Counted from the first letter of the stretch, positions 37,869 through 50,525 are shown. The stretch: DNA of 64,000 nucleotides from Cololabis saira (GCF_033807715.1 NC_084597.1:5512847-5576846); one strand, 5' to 3'. Translations and numbers: made by a program. Notes: generated by a model from the sequence alone, not told the origin.

Positions 37869-38293
37869 CAGTGCTTAATTTGTCCATGAAGAGGTCCCGG
37901 AACATTGAGATGGTACCGGGCGGGAGGGTTTTGTTTGTTGCATAACTTATCTTGGAAACATAGATATCCTCTCCGGAGCTTCTCTACCCGGCAAAACGTA
38001 TTCTCCGCTCCTCTGTTTGTGTGAGCACAGAGCATGCACAGCCTTCACCGCTGATTGGCTGTTTCCCGTGCCTGTCTCTGTGTGTAACCAATCAGATGGT
38101 GCTGTGGGCGGGACATTGCTGGACACAGTGCAGTGACTGCAGGCAGAGAGACGTGGCTGCATCAACCCCAAAATAACGCTGTTTTTATACGAGAGGTGCC
38201 GGATCTGCCCAAATAAGTCCCGGAACACAAGGAGGCCAAAATCGAGAGGTGCCGGATCCTGTTCCGGCAGGATCCGGCACAAATTAACCCCTG
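37869..38293. mobile_element. hAT-like element inside L1 (CAGTGCTTAATTTG ends)
   Basis: Starts CAGTGCTTAATTTGT and ends CAAATTAACCCCTG. A perfect 8-bp TSD, gggcagcc, lies at 37861-37868 and 38294-38301. The right part holds repeated gagaggtgccggatc and tcccggaaca motifs in opposite orientations. The L1 frame resumes after the second TSD copy. Confidence 0.92.
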
Positions 38294-38392
38294 GGGCAGC
38301 CCAAAAGATCATTGTACAACGATAGAATCCACCCCATGACATTTCAAAAACCCATTGGCTGAGAAGCTTTTTGGATATCTTGTATCTGGAAT

Positions 38393-38980
<588 letters not shown>

Positions 38981-39094
38981 AAGCAATAAAAAAAGGAATG
39001 AATAATCAAGTTAAATTTCAGACTTTTTAATACCATTTTCAAACTAAATTTAAGACCAAAAAGACAAGTCACTGAGAAATCCAGCGCTGAGGTC

Positions 39095-39485
39095 AAGGTT
39101 GCCAGATCTGACAGTTCCAGCCAAAACACGATGTAAAACCCACCAAAATAATGAAAAAAACAGCTCAAATCATACTTTTTTCTATGTTAAAACCGTCAAT
39201 TAATAAATGTGTAATAGATTTCAGGTCATAAGCAAATGAAGCCAACAAAAAGGTTCAGGCTCCAAACAAAGACTACAATTACAGTGAGCGGTTTAAGGCA
39301 AATACAATATCAGAGAGTTTATTGTGTAAGTTTCTACTTTTCTCTGCCATAATGGAAACTTTTTTGTTAGTAATTCTCCTAAACATTTAGTAAAAACCTG
39401 GAAAAGCAGCCCAAAGTTTACCAACCCACCCAGTCCTGTATTTTCCAGCCCAATTGGGCTGAAACCCGCTCAACCTGGCAACACA
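39095..39485. mobile_element. Possible TIR element (GTTGCCAG ends)
   Basis: aaggttgccagatc at the left and caacctggcaac at the right are partly inverted. No matched TSD was found, so this is a weak call. Confidence 0.35.
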
Positions 39486-39644
39486 GACTCAGGCATCTAA
39501 CAACTAGTGAACAGATTTATTTCTCCTCAAAACTATTAAATACACTTTTCAATGATGACCGGATAAATTCCTTCTGAGACTAATATTCAAAAATGAAGAC
39601 CTTTGGATTGAGATTTAAGACAAATTAAGACATTTTAAGGCATT

Positions 39645-40520
39645 TGTGGCAGGGGGGAGGATTGGGTTTGGACTGCGGGGGAGCAGCCACACAGCTGATT
39701 GGGCACACCTGTGCCCAATCAATCTCTCCACCCTGCCTGGCTACTTAAAAGAGCGGTTCTACAGGGAGGACAGAGCTGCTGAAGGTTCTGCTGGTTCACG
39801 TCTGTGTCTGGGTCAGGGGTCGGCAACCCAAAATGTTGAAAGAGCCATATTGGACCAAAAACACAAAAAACAAATATGTCTGGAGCCGCAAAAAATGAAA
39901 AGTCTTGTATAAGCTTTAGAATGAAGACAACACATGCTGCATGTTTCTGTATTAGATTTTTTTTTATTATGCACTTCGAGAAAAAAGTTGAAATGTCGAG
40001 AAAAAAGTCAAAATTTCGAGAAAAAAGTTGAAATGTCAAGATGAATGTTGAAGTACAATCTTGAGAAAAAAGTCGAAATGTCGAGAAAAAAGTCGAAATG
40101 TCAAAGAAATAGTCAAAACTTCATGAAAAAAGTCGAAATGTAAAGAAAAAAGTCAAAATTTCGAGAAAAAAGTCGAAATGTTGAGAAAAAAGTTGAAATG
40201 TCAAGATTAAAAAGGAAAGGGAAAAGGAAGAAAAAAAAAAGGAAAAAAGAAGAAAAAGAAAAGAAGAAAAAAAGAGAAAAAAAAGAAAAAAAGAGAAAAA
40301 AAAGAAAAATGAAGAAAAAGAAGAAAGAAAGGAAGAAAAAGGTCAAACATTTTTGAAAAAGCTCCAGGAGTCACTAGGGCGGCACTAAAGAGCCGCATGC
40401 AGCTCTAGAGCTGCGGGTTGCCGACCCCTGGTCTGGGTGATTCAGAATAAAACATTTCCTCGTCGAAACCCCGTGTCCTCTGTCCTGTCGGTCGACCCCA
40501 AGTAGCACGAGCGTGCTACA
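39645..40520 (+). mobile_element. Solo LTR (about 250 bp) interrupted by a hAT
   Basis: The sequence begins TGTGGCAG and ends GTGCTACA, TG...CA termini with a short inverted repeat, flanked by a 5-bp TSD gcatt at 39640-39644 and 40521-40525. Inside is the palindrome attgggcacacctgtgccca, a TATA-like cttaaaag at 39744 and, after the hAT insert, a poly(A) signal AATAAA at 40446. No internal retroelement genes or second LTR follow, so it is a solo LTR from recombination. Gypsy versus ERV origin cannot be told from this. Removing the hAT and one TSD copy leaves about 251 bp. Confidence 0.8.
39814..40430. mobile_element. hAT-like element with internal repeats, copy 2
   Basis: Starts CAGGGGTCGGCAACCC and ends GGGTTGCCGACCCCTG. 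A perfect 8-bp TSD, gtctgggt, lies at 39806-39813 and 40431-40438. Same family as 36356-37339 but with fewer internal gtcgaaatgtcgag units. It lies inside the solo LTR and so postdates it. Confidence 0.95.
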
Positions 40521-40891
40521 GCATTATTTTAGGAAAATGGAATTTAATACTTTTTAAGGACCTGTGGCCGCCTTGATAAAGTGAAATTAAAATAAACAAG
40601 GTGAGAAACTGTTGGATGGATGAAATCCACAAGGATCATCACAGAAGCTTCAGAGCACGGTCGGTTGCCTGGCAACAACCGTATCGATGACATCACAAGC
40701 AGCATCAGTAGCAGAAGAACTCTCTCCGTAGACGGTACTGATGGAAGTTTAAATCCTGCTGGTCCTTAATAGAAATGTGTCCAGGATTACAGCATCTGTT
40801 GCTAACAGGCACACAGATATTGTTCTTCCTAATCCTCTGATGTGTTGTCTGATGTGTGCATGTGCTGTTCCTTTTTTCAGTGTTTCCTTGT

Positions 40892-41662
40892 TTAATTTTT
40901 TTGGAACTTTATTTTTATTGAATAAAAACACAGAGATTCCTTGACAACATCACAGAATATAGATGAAGGCGTTAAAGACAGAAACAAAATGGGGCCAGTT
41001 CCAGGGGCCGCCCTCGGGACCGGGCAGACCGGCGAGACAGTTCGGTACGTAGCAGGCGGGTCAGGGGGGTCGGTCTCGGGATGTAAAACCCGGGCAGAAC
41101 CCGAGGAGCCGGCTTCGGGGGACACCGGGTCCTCACCCCCGGCTGAGGGGGGTCCGGGACCATCACAGGAGCGAGAAACCGCCGGAACAGGAGACGATGC
41201 GCCCGGGGCCACCGCCGGAACAGGAGACAATGCGCCCGGGGCCACCGCCGGAACAGGAGACGATGCGCCCGGGGCCACCGCCGGAGCAGGAACAGACTGG
41301 GGCTGGCGCCGACGTTGTCTCCCCTGGGAGCGAACACACCTGGGCCTCCCTCGAGCCAGGCGTGTTCCCCAGAGGGGGGAAAGAGGCTGGGGTGCATCCG
41401 GGACTACCTCGGGAACAGAGTGAGGTTCGTCCAGGACCCCCACGAGAGCAGGAACAGACTGGGGCTGGCGCCGACGTCGTCTTCCCTGGGATCGAACACA
41501 CCTGGGCCCCCCTCGAGCCAGGCGTGTTCCCCAGAAGGGGGACTCCTCCTCCTCGACCCGGCGCATGTTCTTCTCCCACTCCCGGCAGAAGAACTCAAGG
41601 AGATTAATATACTCTCCCGCTGGGTCCATTCTGGCTAGTCCGTTCTGTTTAGCCAGGCACAT
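40892..41662 (-). CDS. Repeat-rich minus-strand ORF of unknown, probably retroelement, origin
   Basis: A 256-codon frame. After an in-frame Met the start reads MDPAGEYINLLEFFCREWEK and NMRRVEEEE. A unit of about 29 residues (GTRLARG-, RCVRSQGR-, RRRQPQSVPA) then occurs twice. A VPAVAPGASSP-type 11-residue unit follows about four times, then a Pro/Ser-rich region. An AATAAA-type signal lies on the same strand near 40920. The sequence is unusually GC-rich for the window. The overlapping plus-strand frames are shadows. I do not recognise a domain; a degenerate gag-like leader is a guess. Confidence 0.35.
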   Translation of the reverse strand: MCLAKQNGLARMDPAGEYINLLEFFCREWEKNMRRVEEEESPFWGTRLARGGPRCVRSQGRRRRRQPQSVPALVGVLDEPHSVPEVVPDAPQPLSPLWGTRLARGRPRCVRSQGRQRRRQPQSVPAPAVAPGASSPVPAVAPGALSPVPAVAPGASSPVPAVSRSCDGPGPPSAGGEDPVSPEAGSSGSARVLHPETDPPDPPATYRTVSPVCPVPRAAPGTGPILFLSLTPSSIFCDVVKESLCFYSIKIKFQKN

Positions 41663-41908
41663 TAGTGAAACAATCGTTCACTTTGTGAGACAAGCGCCAA
41701 ATTTTGCACAAAGTATGTTCTAGGTCTACTTTTTCAAAAAAGCCCGTTAGCCACGCAAAAAAAAAACAATATGGCTGCCGTTTTCCAAAATGGCTGCAGG
41801 CAAAAGACATGGTTTTTGACCTGGATTGTGATTATATAATTAGATTTTGATTGTTTTGGCATCAAATTATAGTCGCCCCCCCTCCCATTTCTGTATCACA
41901 TTTTTTCT

Positions 41909-42044
41909 AATCATCACAATTGCAGGCACACAGGTGTGTGCACTGGAGGCCAAAACGGTAGCACTTGCATCTTCCACAACATTCCTTTTTGCACTTGGAC
42001 TTCGTGAGTTGTTCACAGCTCTGGGCAATTGGTGGGAGTGTCAT
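41909..42044 (-). pseudogene. C-terminal CXC-type cysteine-rich fragment
   Basis: The minus strand reads PIAQSCEQLTKSKCKKECCG, RCKCYRFGLQCTHLCACNC and then DD-stop. Ten cysteines are spaced as C-x7-C-x3-CC-x2-C-x-C-x6-C-x4-C-x-C-x-C. This resembles the CXC (tesmin/TSO1-like) cysteine-rich signature, which binds zinc and DNA in host proteins and also closes some transposon ORFs. The natural stop is present. The upstream coding part is missing where the interspersed repeat at 42045 begins. Confidence 0.55.
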
Positions 42045-42409
42045 CCAATTCAATTCAATTTTATTTGTATACCGTCTAATACAACAGATGTTGTCTCTAG
42101 ATGCTTTCCAGAGACCCAGAACATGACCCCCGAGCAATTATTACATAAACAATGGCAGGTAAAAACTCCCCTAGTGGGAGAAAAGCCTTAAGCCAAACAG
42201 TGGCAAGAAAAACTCCCCTTTAGGAGGGAAGAAACCTTGAGCAGGACCAGGCTCATAGGGGGGACCCTCCTGCCGAAGGCCAGACTGGGAGGGTCGGGGA
42301 CGTCAGCAGCACAGCAGGCAGGTGGAAGCAGCAGCGGGATGACCAGAGGGGGGTGGGGGACCGCAGGCAGGTGGAAGCAGCAGCGGGATGACCAGAGGGG
42401 GGGGGGGTC
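42045..42409 (+). repeat. Short interspersed repeat with a 48-bp tandem duplication
   Basis: Begins attcaattcaattttatttg and continues gctttccagagacccagaac, atgacccccgagcaattatt and ggcaagaaaaactccccttt. It is a common kind of fish interspersed repeat without coding capacity. At 42315-42405 the unit gcaggtggaagcagcagcgg plus gatgaccagagg occurs twice. The class is not determined. Confidence 0.55.
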
Positions 42410-44018
42410 ACTGAGCTGGTTCGTAAGCTCCTCAGTGGCACCGGGGGTGGATGAGATTCGCCCTGAGTACCTCAAGTCTCTGGATGTCGTAGGGCTGTCT
42501 TGGTTGACACGCCTCTGCGACATTGCATGGAGGAAGGGGACAGTACAGCTGGAGTGGCAAACCGGGGTGGTGGTCCCTCTTTTTGAAAAGGGGGGCCGGA
42601 GAGTGTGTTCCAACTACAGGGGGATCACACTTCTCAGCCTCCCCGGGCAAGTCTACGCCAGGGTACTGGAGAGGAGATTACGGCCGATAGTTGAACCTCG
42701 GATTCAGGAGGAACAATGCGGTTTTCGTCCCGGTCGCGGAACACTGGACCAGCTCTACACCCTCCGCAGGGTGCTCGAGGGTTCATGGGAATTTGCCCAA
42801 CCAGTCTACATGTGCTTTGTGGATCTGGAGAAGGCATTTGACCGTGTCCCTCGTGTCATTCTGTGGGGGCTCAGTGAGTATGGAGTCCGGGGCCCTCTAC
42901 TAAGGGCTGTCCGGTCTCTGTATGATCGGAGCAGGAGTCTGGTTCTCATTACCGGCAGTAGGTCAAACTTCTTCCCGGTGCATGTTGGACTCCGGCAGGG
43001 CTGCCCTTTGTCACCGGTCCTGTTCATAATTTTTATGGACAGGATTTCTAGGCATAGCCAGGGGCCGGAGGGGATCCGGTTTGGGAACCTCACGATTTCA
43101 TCTCTGCTTTTTGTGGATGATGTTGTCCTGTTGGCTTCATCGGACCGGGACCTTCAGCATGTGCTGGGGCGGTTTGAGGTCGAGTGCGACGCGGCAGGGA
43201 TGAGAATCAGCACCTCCAAAACCGAGGCTATGGTTCTCCACCGGGAAAGGGTGGTGTTCCTTCTCCGGGTGGGTGGAGAAGTCCTGCCTCAGGTGGAGGA
43301 GTTCAAGTATCTCGGGATCTTGTTCACGAGTGAGGGAACAATGGAGCGTGAGATTGACAGACGGATCGGTGCAGCGTCCGCAGTTATGCGGTCGATGTAC
43401 CGGACCGTCGTAGTGAAGAAGGAGCTGAGTCGAAAGGCGAAGCTCTCGATTTACCGGTCAATCTACGCACCTACCCTCACCTATGGTCATGAACTTTGGG
43501 TAGTGACCGAAAGGACAAGATCGCGGATACAAGCGGCCGAGATGAGTTTCCTCCGCAGGGTGACTGGACGCTCCCTTAGAGATGAGTTTCCTCCCTTAGA
43601 GATGAGTTTCCTCCGCAGGGTGGCTGGACGCTCCCTTAGAGATAGGGTGAGGAGTTTGGTCAACCGGGAGGAGCTCGGAGTCGAGCCGCTACTCCTTCAC
43701 ATTTAGAGTAGTCAGCTGAGGTGGCTTGGGCATCTGTATCGGATCCTCCTGGACGCCTCCCTAGGGAGGTGTTCCAGGCATGTCCCTCCTCCCTAGGGAG
43801 GTGTTCCAGGCATGTCCCTCCGGGAGGAGACCCCGGGGAAGACCCAGGACACGCTGGAGAGACTATGTCTCTCGGCTGGCCTGGGAACGTCTCGGACTCC
43901 CCTCGGAAGAGCTGGAAGAAGTGTCTGGGGTGAAGGAAGTCTGGGCATCTCTGTTGAGACTGCTGCCCCGGCGACCCAGGAATGGATAAGCGGCGGACGA
44001 TGAATGGATGGATGGATA
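42410..44018 (+). mobile_element. 5'-truncated Rex3-like LINE, copy 2
   Basis: The copy starts within the RT domain (near ctgagctggttcgtaagctc) and runs to a 3' tail of gatg units (gatgaatggatggatggat). The endonuclease and N-terminus are missing, as expected from incomplete reverse transcription. It lies downstream of the interspersed repeat and inside the CXC-motif element. Confidence 0.88.
42412..43706 (+). pseudogene. Rex3 RT fragment with altered active site
   Basis: Reads [48 protein letters not shown] and [13 protein letters not shown] like the copy at 19033-21951. The catalytic box at 43110-43121 is FVDD instead of FADD. One codon is deleted near FDRVPRVILWG. A 60-bp block (MSFLRRVTGRSLRDEFPPLE) is duplicated in frame at about 43540-43640. 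A GAG-to-TAG change relative to copy 1 creates the stop at 43704. Downstream C-terminal sequence continues (43780-43989) after a 32-bp tandem duplication at 43758-43821 that shifts frame. Confidence 0.85.
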
Positions 44019-44224
44019 AAATATGTTCAGAAATTCAAGTTCTACACTGACAACCTTGTCTAAGCTTTCATAAGACAGCCATCTTGAAGAATGGCCGCCA
44101 TCTTGGATTTTCAGGTGGCTAACGGGCTTTTCTGCATAAATAGGTACTAGGCAATGTTCATGCAAAATTTGGTGCTTGTCTCACAAAGTGAACGATTCTT
44201 CTAAAAACCTGACTTAATTTCCCT

Positions 44225-44388
44225 CACTAGTCAGGAATGGTTTGATGAGGACCCAAACGCAGGAGAGCAGGAGGCAGGAGTTCGAAAAAACGCTGCTGAG
44301 CAGTATAATATACCAGACCAGGAACATGAACAAGAAAACCGACGAGGGGAACATGGAGGGAGCAAAGAGTACAGACCAGACCTTCTTT
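44225..44388. repeat. Interspersed repeat related to 5829-6000
   Basis: gaggacccaaacgcaggaga, ggaggcaggagtt and a downstream aacatggaggga correspond to 5840-5998 (gaggacccagatgcaggaga, gaggcaggagtt, accatggaggga). It ends directly against a TTCC microsatellite. Confidence 0.55.
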
Positions 44389-44519
44389 CCTTCCTTCCTT
44401 CCTTCCTTCCTTCCTTCCTTCCTTCCTTCCTTCCTTCCTTCCTTCCTTCCTTCCTTCCTTCCTTCCTTCCTTCCTTCCTTCCTTCCTTCCTTCCTTCCTT
44501 CCTTCCTTCCTTCCTTCCT

Positions 44520-44579
<60 letters not shown>

Positions 44580-44752
44580 TCCTTCCTTCCTTCCTTCCTT
44601 CCTTCCTTCCTTCCTTCCTTCCTTCCATAAATCATCTTTACACAAAAACATCATCAACGGGAATTTATCGTTTTTACCGTGAGATACAAATTCTTATCGT
44701 GAGGAATTTTTTTGACGGTTTATCGTGAACGGTAAAATATCACCCATTCCTA
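44389..44752 (-). mobile_element. Truncated microsatellite-bearing hAT
   Basis: Right part is typical: catcaacgggaatttatcg, accgtgagatacaaattc and the end ATCACCCATTCCTA. The left half is missing: the TTCC array abuts unrelated repeat DNA. The array is (TTCC)n 44389-44520, (TTTC)n 44521-44580, (TTCC)n 44581-44627 and lacks the usual caggctcat spacer. Confidence 0.8.
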
Positions 44753-44759
44753 ATGCACA

Positions 44760-45248
44760 CCTTCTAATTCGACATACTTTCTCAGTAAATGCTGAAGACT
44801 CAGTGAATATTACAAAACACATGCTGCAGTAAAAATACTAGTACTGGTACATAGTTAAACCAAGGTTCTTAAAAACTTTTTAAACTGCTATAATTGTGCT
44901 CAACGGGTCTGAGAGAAATACCAAGTATGGAAGCAAATCTGTACCATAATTTAAATTAAAATGGATTAACAGAAAATGCTTTTTCATGTTCAGAATGTAG
45001 TTGCATTTTCTGACTCATAAATAAAATTAATAATAAATCAGCCAAACTGCATTTTCATTTCCTGCTTCAAGTCTGCTCATTCTGTGGTTTAATGAAAATG
45101 ATAAAGAAAAAGGACTTCGCTTCTTCGTTTTCATGCCCCCCTCCCCAAAAAAAGGGCTTCGTTATTCAAATGGAATTGGCAAGCGCCGCAGGAGAGCGAC
45201 GTCAGCGTCGCTTCAGTCCCCCGTCTGACCGCGCTGCACATCCACCAT
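44760..45248. other. Unassigned interval
   Basis: Nothing coding or repetitive recognised, apart from a CpG-containing patch at 45180-45240. Confidence 0.35.

Positions 45249-45286
<38 letters not shown>
45249..45286. repeat. (TA)n microsatellite
   Basis: About 19 uninterrupted TA units. The [10 protein letters not shown] frames across it are artefacts. Confidence 0.95.
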
Positions 45287-45495
45287 CAAATAGATGCTGC
45301 ATCTGGGCCTTTCACGCAGGGTATGAAGGTACGGCAGCCGCCACACCTCGGCTTCAAGGGAAAATGTAAATGTTTGTTTTTTAAATACATTTATGGAATT
45401 ACTCTGTCTATTTGAATTGATTATTCTATTATTTAATACATATAAAATAACTACAAATGCAAATCAGAACAACATGATCGATTTCACTAATTATA

Positions 45496-45884
45496 CACTG
45501 CAAAAACTCAAAATCTTAACAAGAATATTTGTCTTATTTCTAGTTAAAATGTCTAATTTTTAGTCAAAAAATCTCATTACATTTAAGACAAGACTCAAAA
45601 ACTCAAAAAACTACAATTTTCACCTGTTTCAAGTAGATTTTCACTTAAAATAAGTAGAACATTTTTTTTGCTTGTAATGAGAAGATAAATCTTGTCCCAC
45701 TGGCAGATTTTTCTACTTATTTCAAGTGAAAATTTACTTGAAACAGGTGAAAATTGTCAAATAAGTTATTTTTCTGGCGATGACTCTTGTTTTAAGTGTA
45801 ATGAGACTAAAAAAGACTAAAAATGAGACATTTTAACTAGAAATAAGACAAATATTCCTGGTAAGATTTTGAGTTTTTGCAGTG
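45496..45884. mobile_element. Long-inverted-repeat MITE (CACTGCAAAAACTC ends)
   Basis: cactgcaaaaactcaaaatc at the left and gattttgagtttttgcagtg at the right are exact complements. Symmetry continues inward (aagaatatttgtcttatttc against gaaataagacaaatattcct; caggtgaaaattg against caattttcacctg). No matched TSD was found. No coding frame. Confidence 0.85.
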
Positions 45885-45889
45885 AGTGA

Positions 45890-46402
45890 GACTGCATTTG
45901 AAAAAGTTCCAGTTTTCTTGCCCACACAGATAAGCTACATAAACTTCTGTGATGAGTATTTGCTGGACGTGTTGATTGATACTCTAGTTAAGTTCTGTGA
46001 CTCGTAACCTTGCCGTACCTTAGCTTTGACTGAATTGACGCCACTGCTTTCACGTACATCAACACGGCCGCCATGTCGGACTGGGGTTTCTGACACCAAA
46101 ACGCCAGACTTTTGTGGATTTTCATGCGAAAGAAACACAGAAGTAAGAAGTTATTTTATATAATTTAACTGTTACGAACCTGTTGAAGGTAAGGTAAGGT
46201 AACTTTATTGATCCCCAAAGTTAGATTTGTTTGCAGGTAAAAAGTAGAAACTAACAACACCATACAGTACAGTGACAGTGACACAAGACAAACAGGAGAA
46301 TAACAAAACAAAACATTGACGGACAAACTAAACAAATGCTCCAGATTGAATAGAGGGAATGTTCATGATGTCCCAGATGCGACTTCACAGCAGGTTACGC
46401 CC
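45890..46402. other. Partly unassigned; interspersed repeat near 46178-46320
   Basis: aaggtaaggtaaggtaactt followed by tattgatccccaaagt looks like the end of a fish interspersed repeat with short 5-bp reiterations. Nothing else is recognised. Confidence 0.35.
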
Positions 46403-46558
46403 ACTGAGTGTCAGAAAGACTGAGTGTCAGAAAGACTGAGTGTCAGAAAGACTGAGTGTCAGAAAGACTGAGTGTCAGAAAGACTGAGTGTCAGAAAGAC
46501 TGAGTGGCAGAAAGACTGAGTGGCAGAAAGACTGAGTGGCAGAAAGACTGAGTGTCAG
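46403..46558 (+). repeat. 16-bp minisatellite, nine full units plus partial
   Basis: The unit actgagtgtcagaaag repeats head to tail. Units 1-6 carry gtgtc and units 7-9 carry gtggc, then a partial gtgtc unit closes the array. There are no unique spacers between units, so it is not a CRISPR-like array. Confidence 0.95.
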
Positions 46559-46602
46559 CGTAAACTTTCAGTTTGAGCAACTGGAAAACATCTAAAATGT
46601 GA

Positions 46603-46774
46603 AAGAGCTGTTGTGCGATCGACTGTACTCATAGATTTAGCAAGAAATCGGAGTTATCGTTTTACAGACTGCCGAAAAATAAGCTTAAGAGAGACAAATG
46701 GATCGCTGCAATTCACAGAAACAACTGGATTCCAGACACCGAAACGTGGATTTGCTGTTCCCATTTAGTATCAG
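46603..46774 (+). pseudogene. THAP-type zinc finger exon relic
   Basis: The frame reads KSCCAIDCTHRFSKKSELSF, YRLPKNKLKRDKWIAAIHRN, then NWIPDTETWICCSHLVS. It has the C2CH layout of a THAP finger: C-x4-C at the start, the conserved Pro and Trp (RLP, KW, NWIP) and C-x2-H near the end. It ends at a consensus-like donor, tcag/gtaatg at 46774/46775. The only Met in frame (46597) is followed immediately by TGA, so the start is broken. THAP fingers occur in host regulators and in P-element- and hAT-related transposases; I infer a transposon origin from the setting. Confidence 0.65.
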
Positions 46775-46794
46775 GTAATGTTGGATTTTGCAGA

Positions 46795-46823
46795 ACTGGA
46801 AAAAAAAAAAAAAAAAAAAAAAA
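46795..46823. repeat. Poly(A) tract
   Basis: A run of about 27 A bases soon after the THAP exon donor. No signal for retroposition could be confirmed around it. Confidence 0.8.
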
Positions 46824-47036
46824 TGTATTCTCATTAAATTATGGAATCATTTTTTTCAAAATGTTTCAAAATATGCCTATTTGTGGAAAGAATATGTAGT
46901 ATTTGAGTTACATAAAAGCTTGTTATTTGTTTTCTTCCTAATTGTCCTTGTGGTCAAGAACCCCCAACACAAAAATGGTTTGGCCGCTGATCAAAATTGG
47001 ATGTTTTCGTTTAATTCAACCATTAGAATGGTCAAA

Positions 47037-47186
47037 ATGTCCGGTCAGCACAAGTCCGGTGCTCAGAAAAGAAGAGAAAAGAGAAGAAGAGAAGAAGAAA
47101 ATAGAGGCCTCATAGATTCTCTACACAAATATTTTAAAAAGGTGGTGACGGTGAAGCTGAAATTAATAAAGTCAGCGTAGAGCAAG
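47037..47186 (+). pseudogene. hAT/ZMYM1-like N-terminal exon relic
   Basis: From the Met at 47037 it reads MSGQHKSGAQKRREKRRREE, ENRGLIDSLHKYFKK. A basic KSGAxKRxxK start followed by an acidic/Leu segment ending in an aromatic pair is typical of the N-terminus of hAT-type transposases and ZMYM1-like proteins. A good splice donor (caag/gtaaga) follows at 47187, but an in-frame TAG at 47178 precedes it, so the exon is dead as read. Confidence 0.45.
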
Positions 47187-47189
47187 GTA

Positions 47190-49839
<2,650 letters not shown>

Positions 49840-49959
49840 CCTGACAGCTGTCAATCACACGGCTCTGAAAACTCAGATAGTCACGGACCGACTCAGTTCC
49901 ATCTTTGATACACCTTAAATACAAACAAAAAACATAACTGGTCTAAAAGTACACAATCT

Positions 49960-50008
49960 ACGGCGTAGGCGCTGCATGGATTTAACGCAGAACCATAAAT
50001 CAGGCTTT
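49960..50008. mobile_element. Palindromic CpG-rich MITE, terminal fragment
   Basis: ctacggcgtaggcgctgcat and gatttaacgcagaaccataa match one half of the family at 63748. The other arm is absent. Confidence 0.65.
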
Positions 50009-50300
50009 ACAGCCAATCAGCGTTGGCTCACAGCCCTGATGCGTTCAGGACAGTTGTAAAGTAAGAATCAGCCTACACTGGCCGCACAATGCACATTTTA
50101 TTAGGGCCCGAGCACTGACAGTGCGAAGGCCCTATTCAGGGGCGGATCTAGGATGTCAGGAGATCCGGGGCTTAGTCCCGGGGGAGGGTTTCTCGGTTTG
50201 GCGCCGTTTTCCCACTCCTTTGTACGTACAGTAGCCTACAGCTCGGTTTGCAATAGCTCTCTACCACTACCAAAAGTTTTCTACCATTTTTAAATACACC

Positions 50301-50525
50301 TGGCATGTCCAAATTTTGGGAGATTTCTCTCCACTTTTGTCCCTTTTTATTGAGGTCACGATAGGCCTGCAGTCTTGTATCCCACAACTCCTCACACAGA
50401 CTCACAGCCAAAATGATTTTTTCTTCAATCTTGATCGTCTCTAATCTACAACCTGCAAGTTTTTTTATCCCTCCACCACCTTCTCTCCTATCGGACACCG
50501 CCGAGATGTCGTCACAGCGCAGCAC
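50301..50525 (-). pseudogene. MADF (Myb/SANT-like) domain exon
   Basis: On the minus strand, from the Met at 50525, residues 34-76 read EEKIILAVSLCEELWDTRLQ, AYRDLNKKGQKWREISQNLD, MPG. This matches the first half of a MADF domain: a hydrophobic helix (Ixxx V), a LWD, a YRD, then KKxxxW and xIxxxL. MADF domains bind DNA, and in fish many sit in PIF/Harbinger-type transposon proteins. A candidate donor (ccag/gtgtat) follows MP, so the second half would lie in a further exon. The frame continues 41 codons beyond without domain character. Confidence 0.6.

Larger units (their letters stand above)
41670..44205. mobile_element. TIR element encoding a CXC motif, split by a short repeat and a Rex3
   Basis: The left arm (aatcgttcactttgtgagac, aagcgccaaattttgcac, aaagcccgttagcca) is matched in reverse at the right arm (tggctaacgggcttt, tgcaaaatttggtgctt, gtctcacaaagtgaacgatt). 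Arms are roughly 90 bp each. The right arm also carries agccatcttgaagaatggcc. Only a short coding relic survives near the left arm. The superfamily is not determined. Confidence 0.65.

Noticed and set aside
46403..46558. CRISPR-like regular repeat
   Set aside because: Units are contiguous without spacers, and the genome is a vertebrate one; it is a minisatellite.
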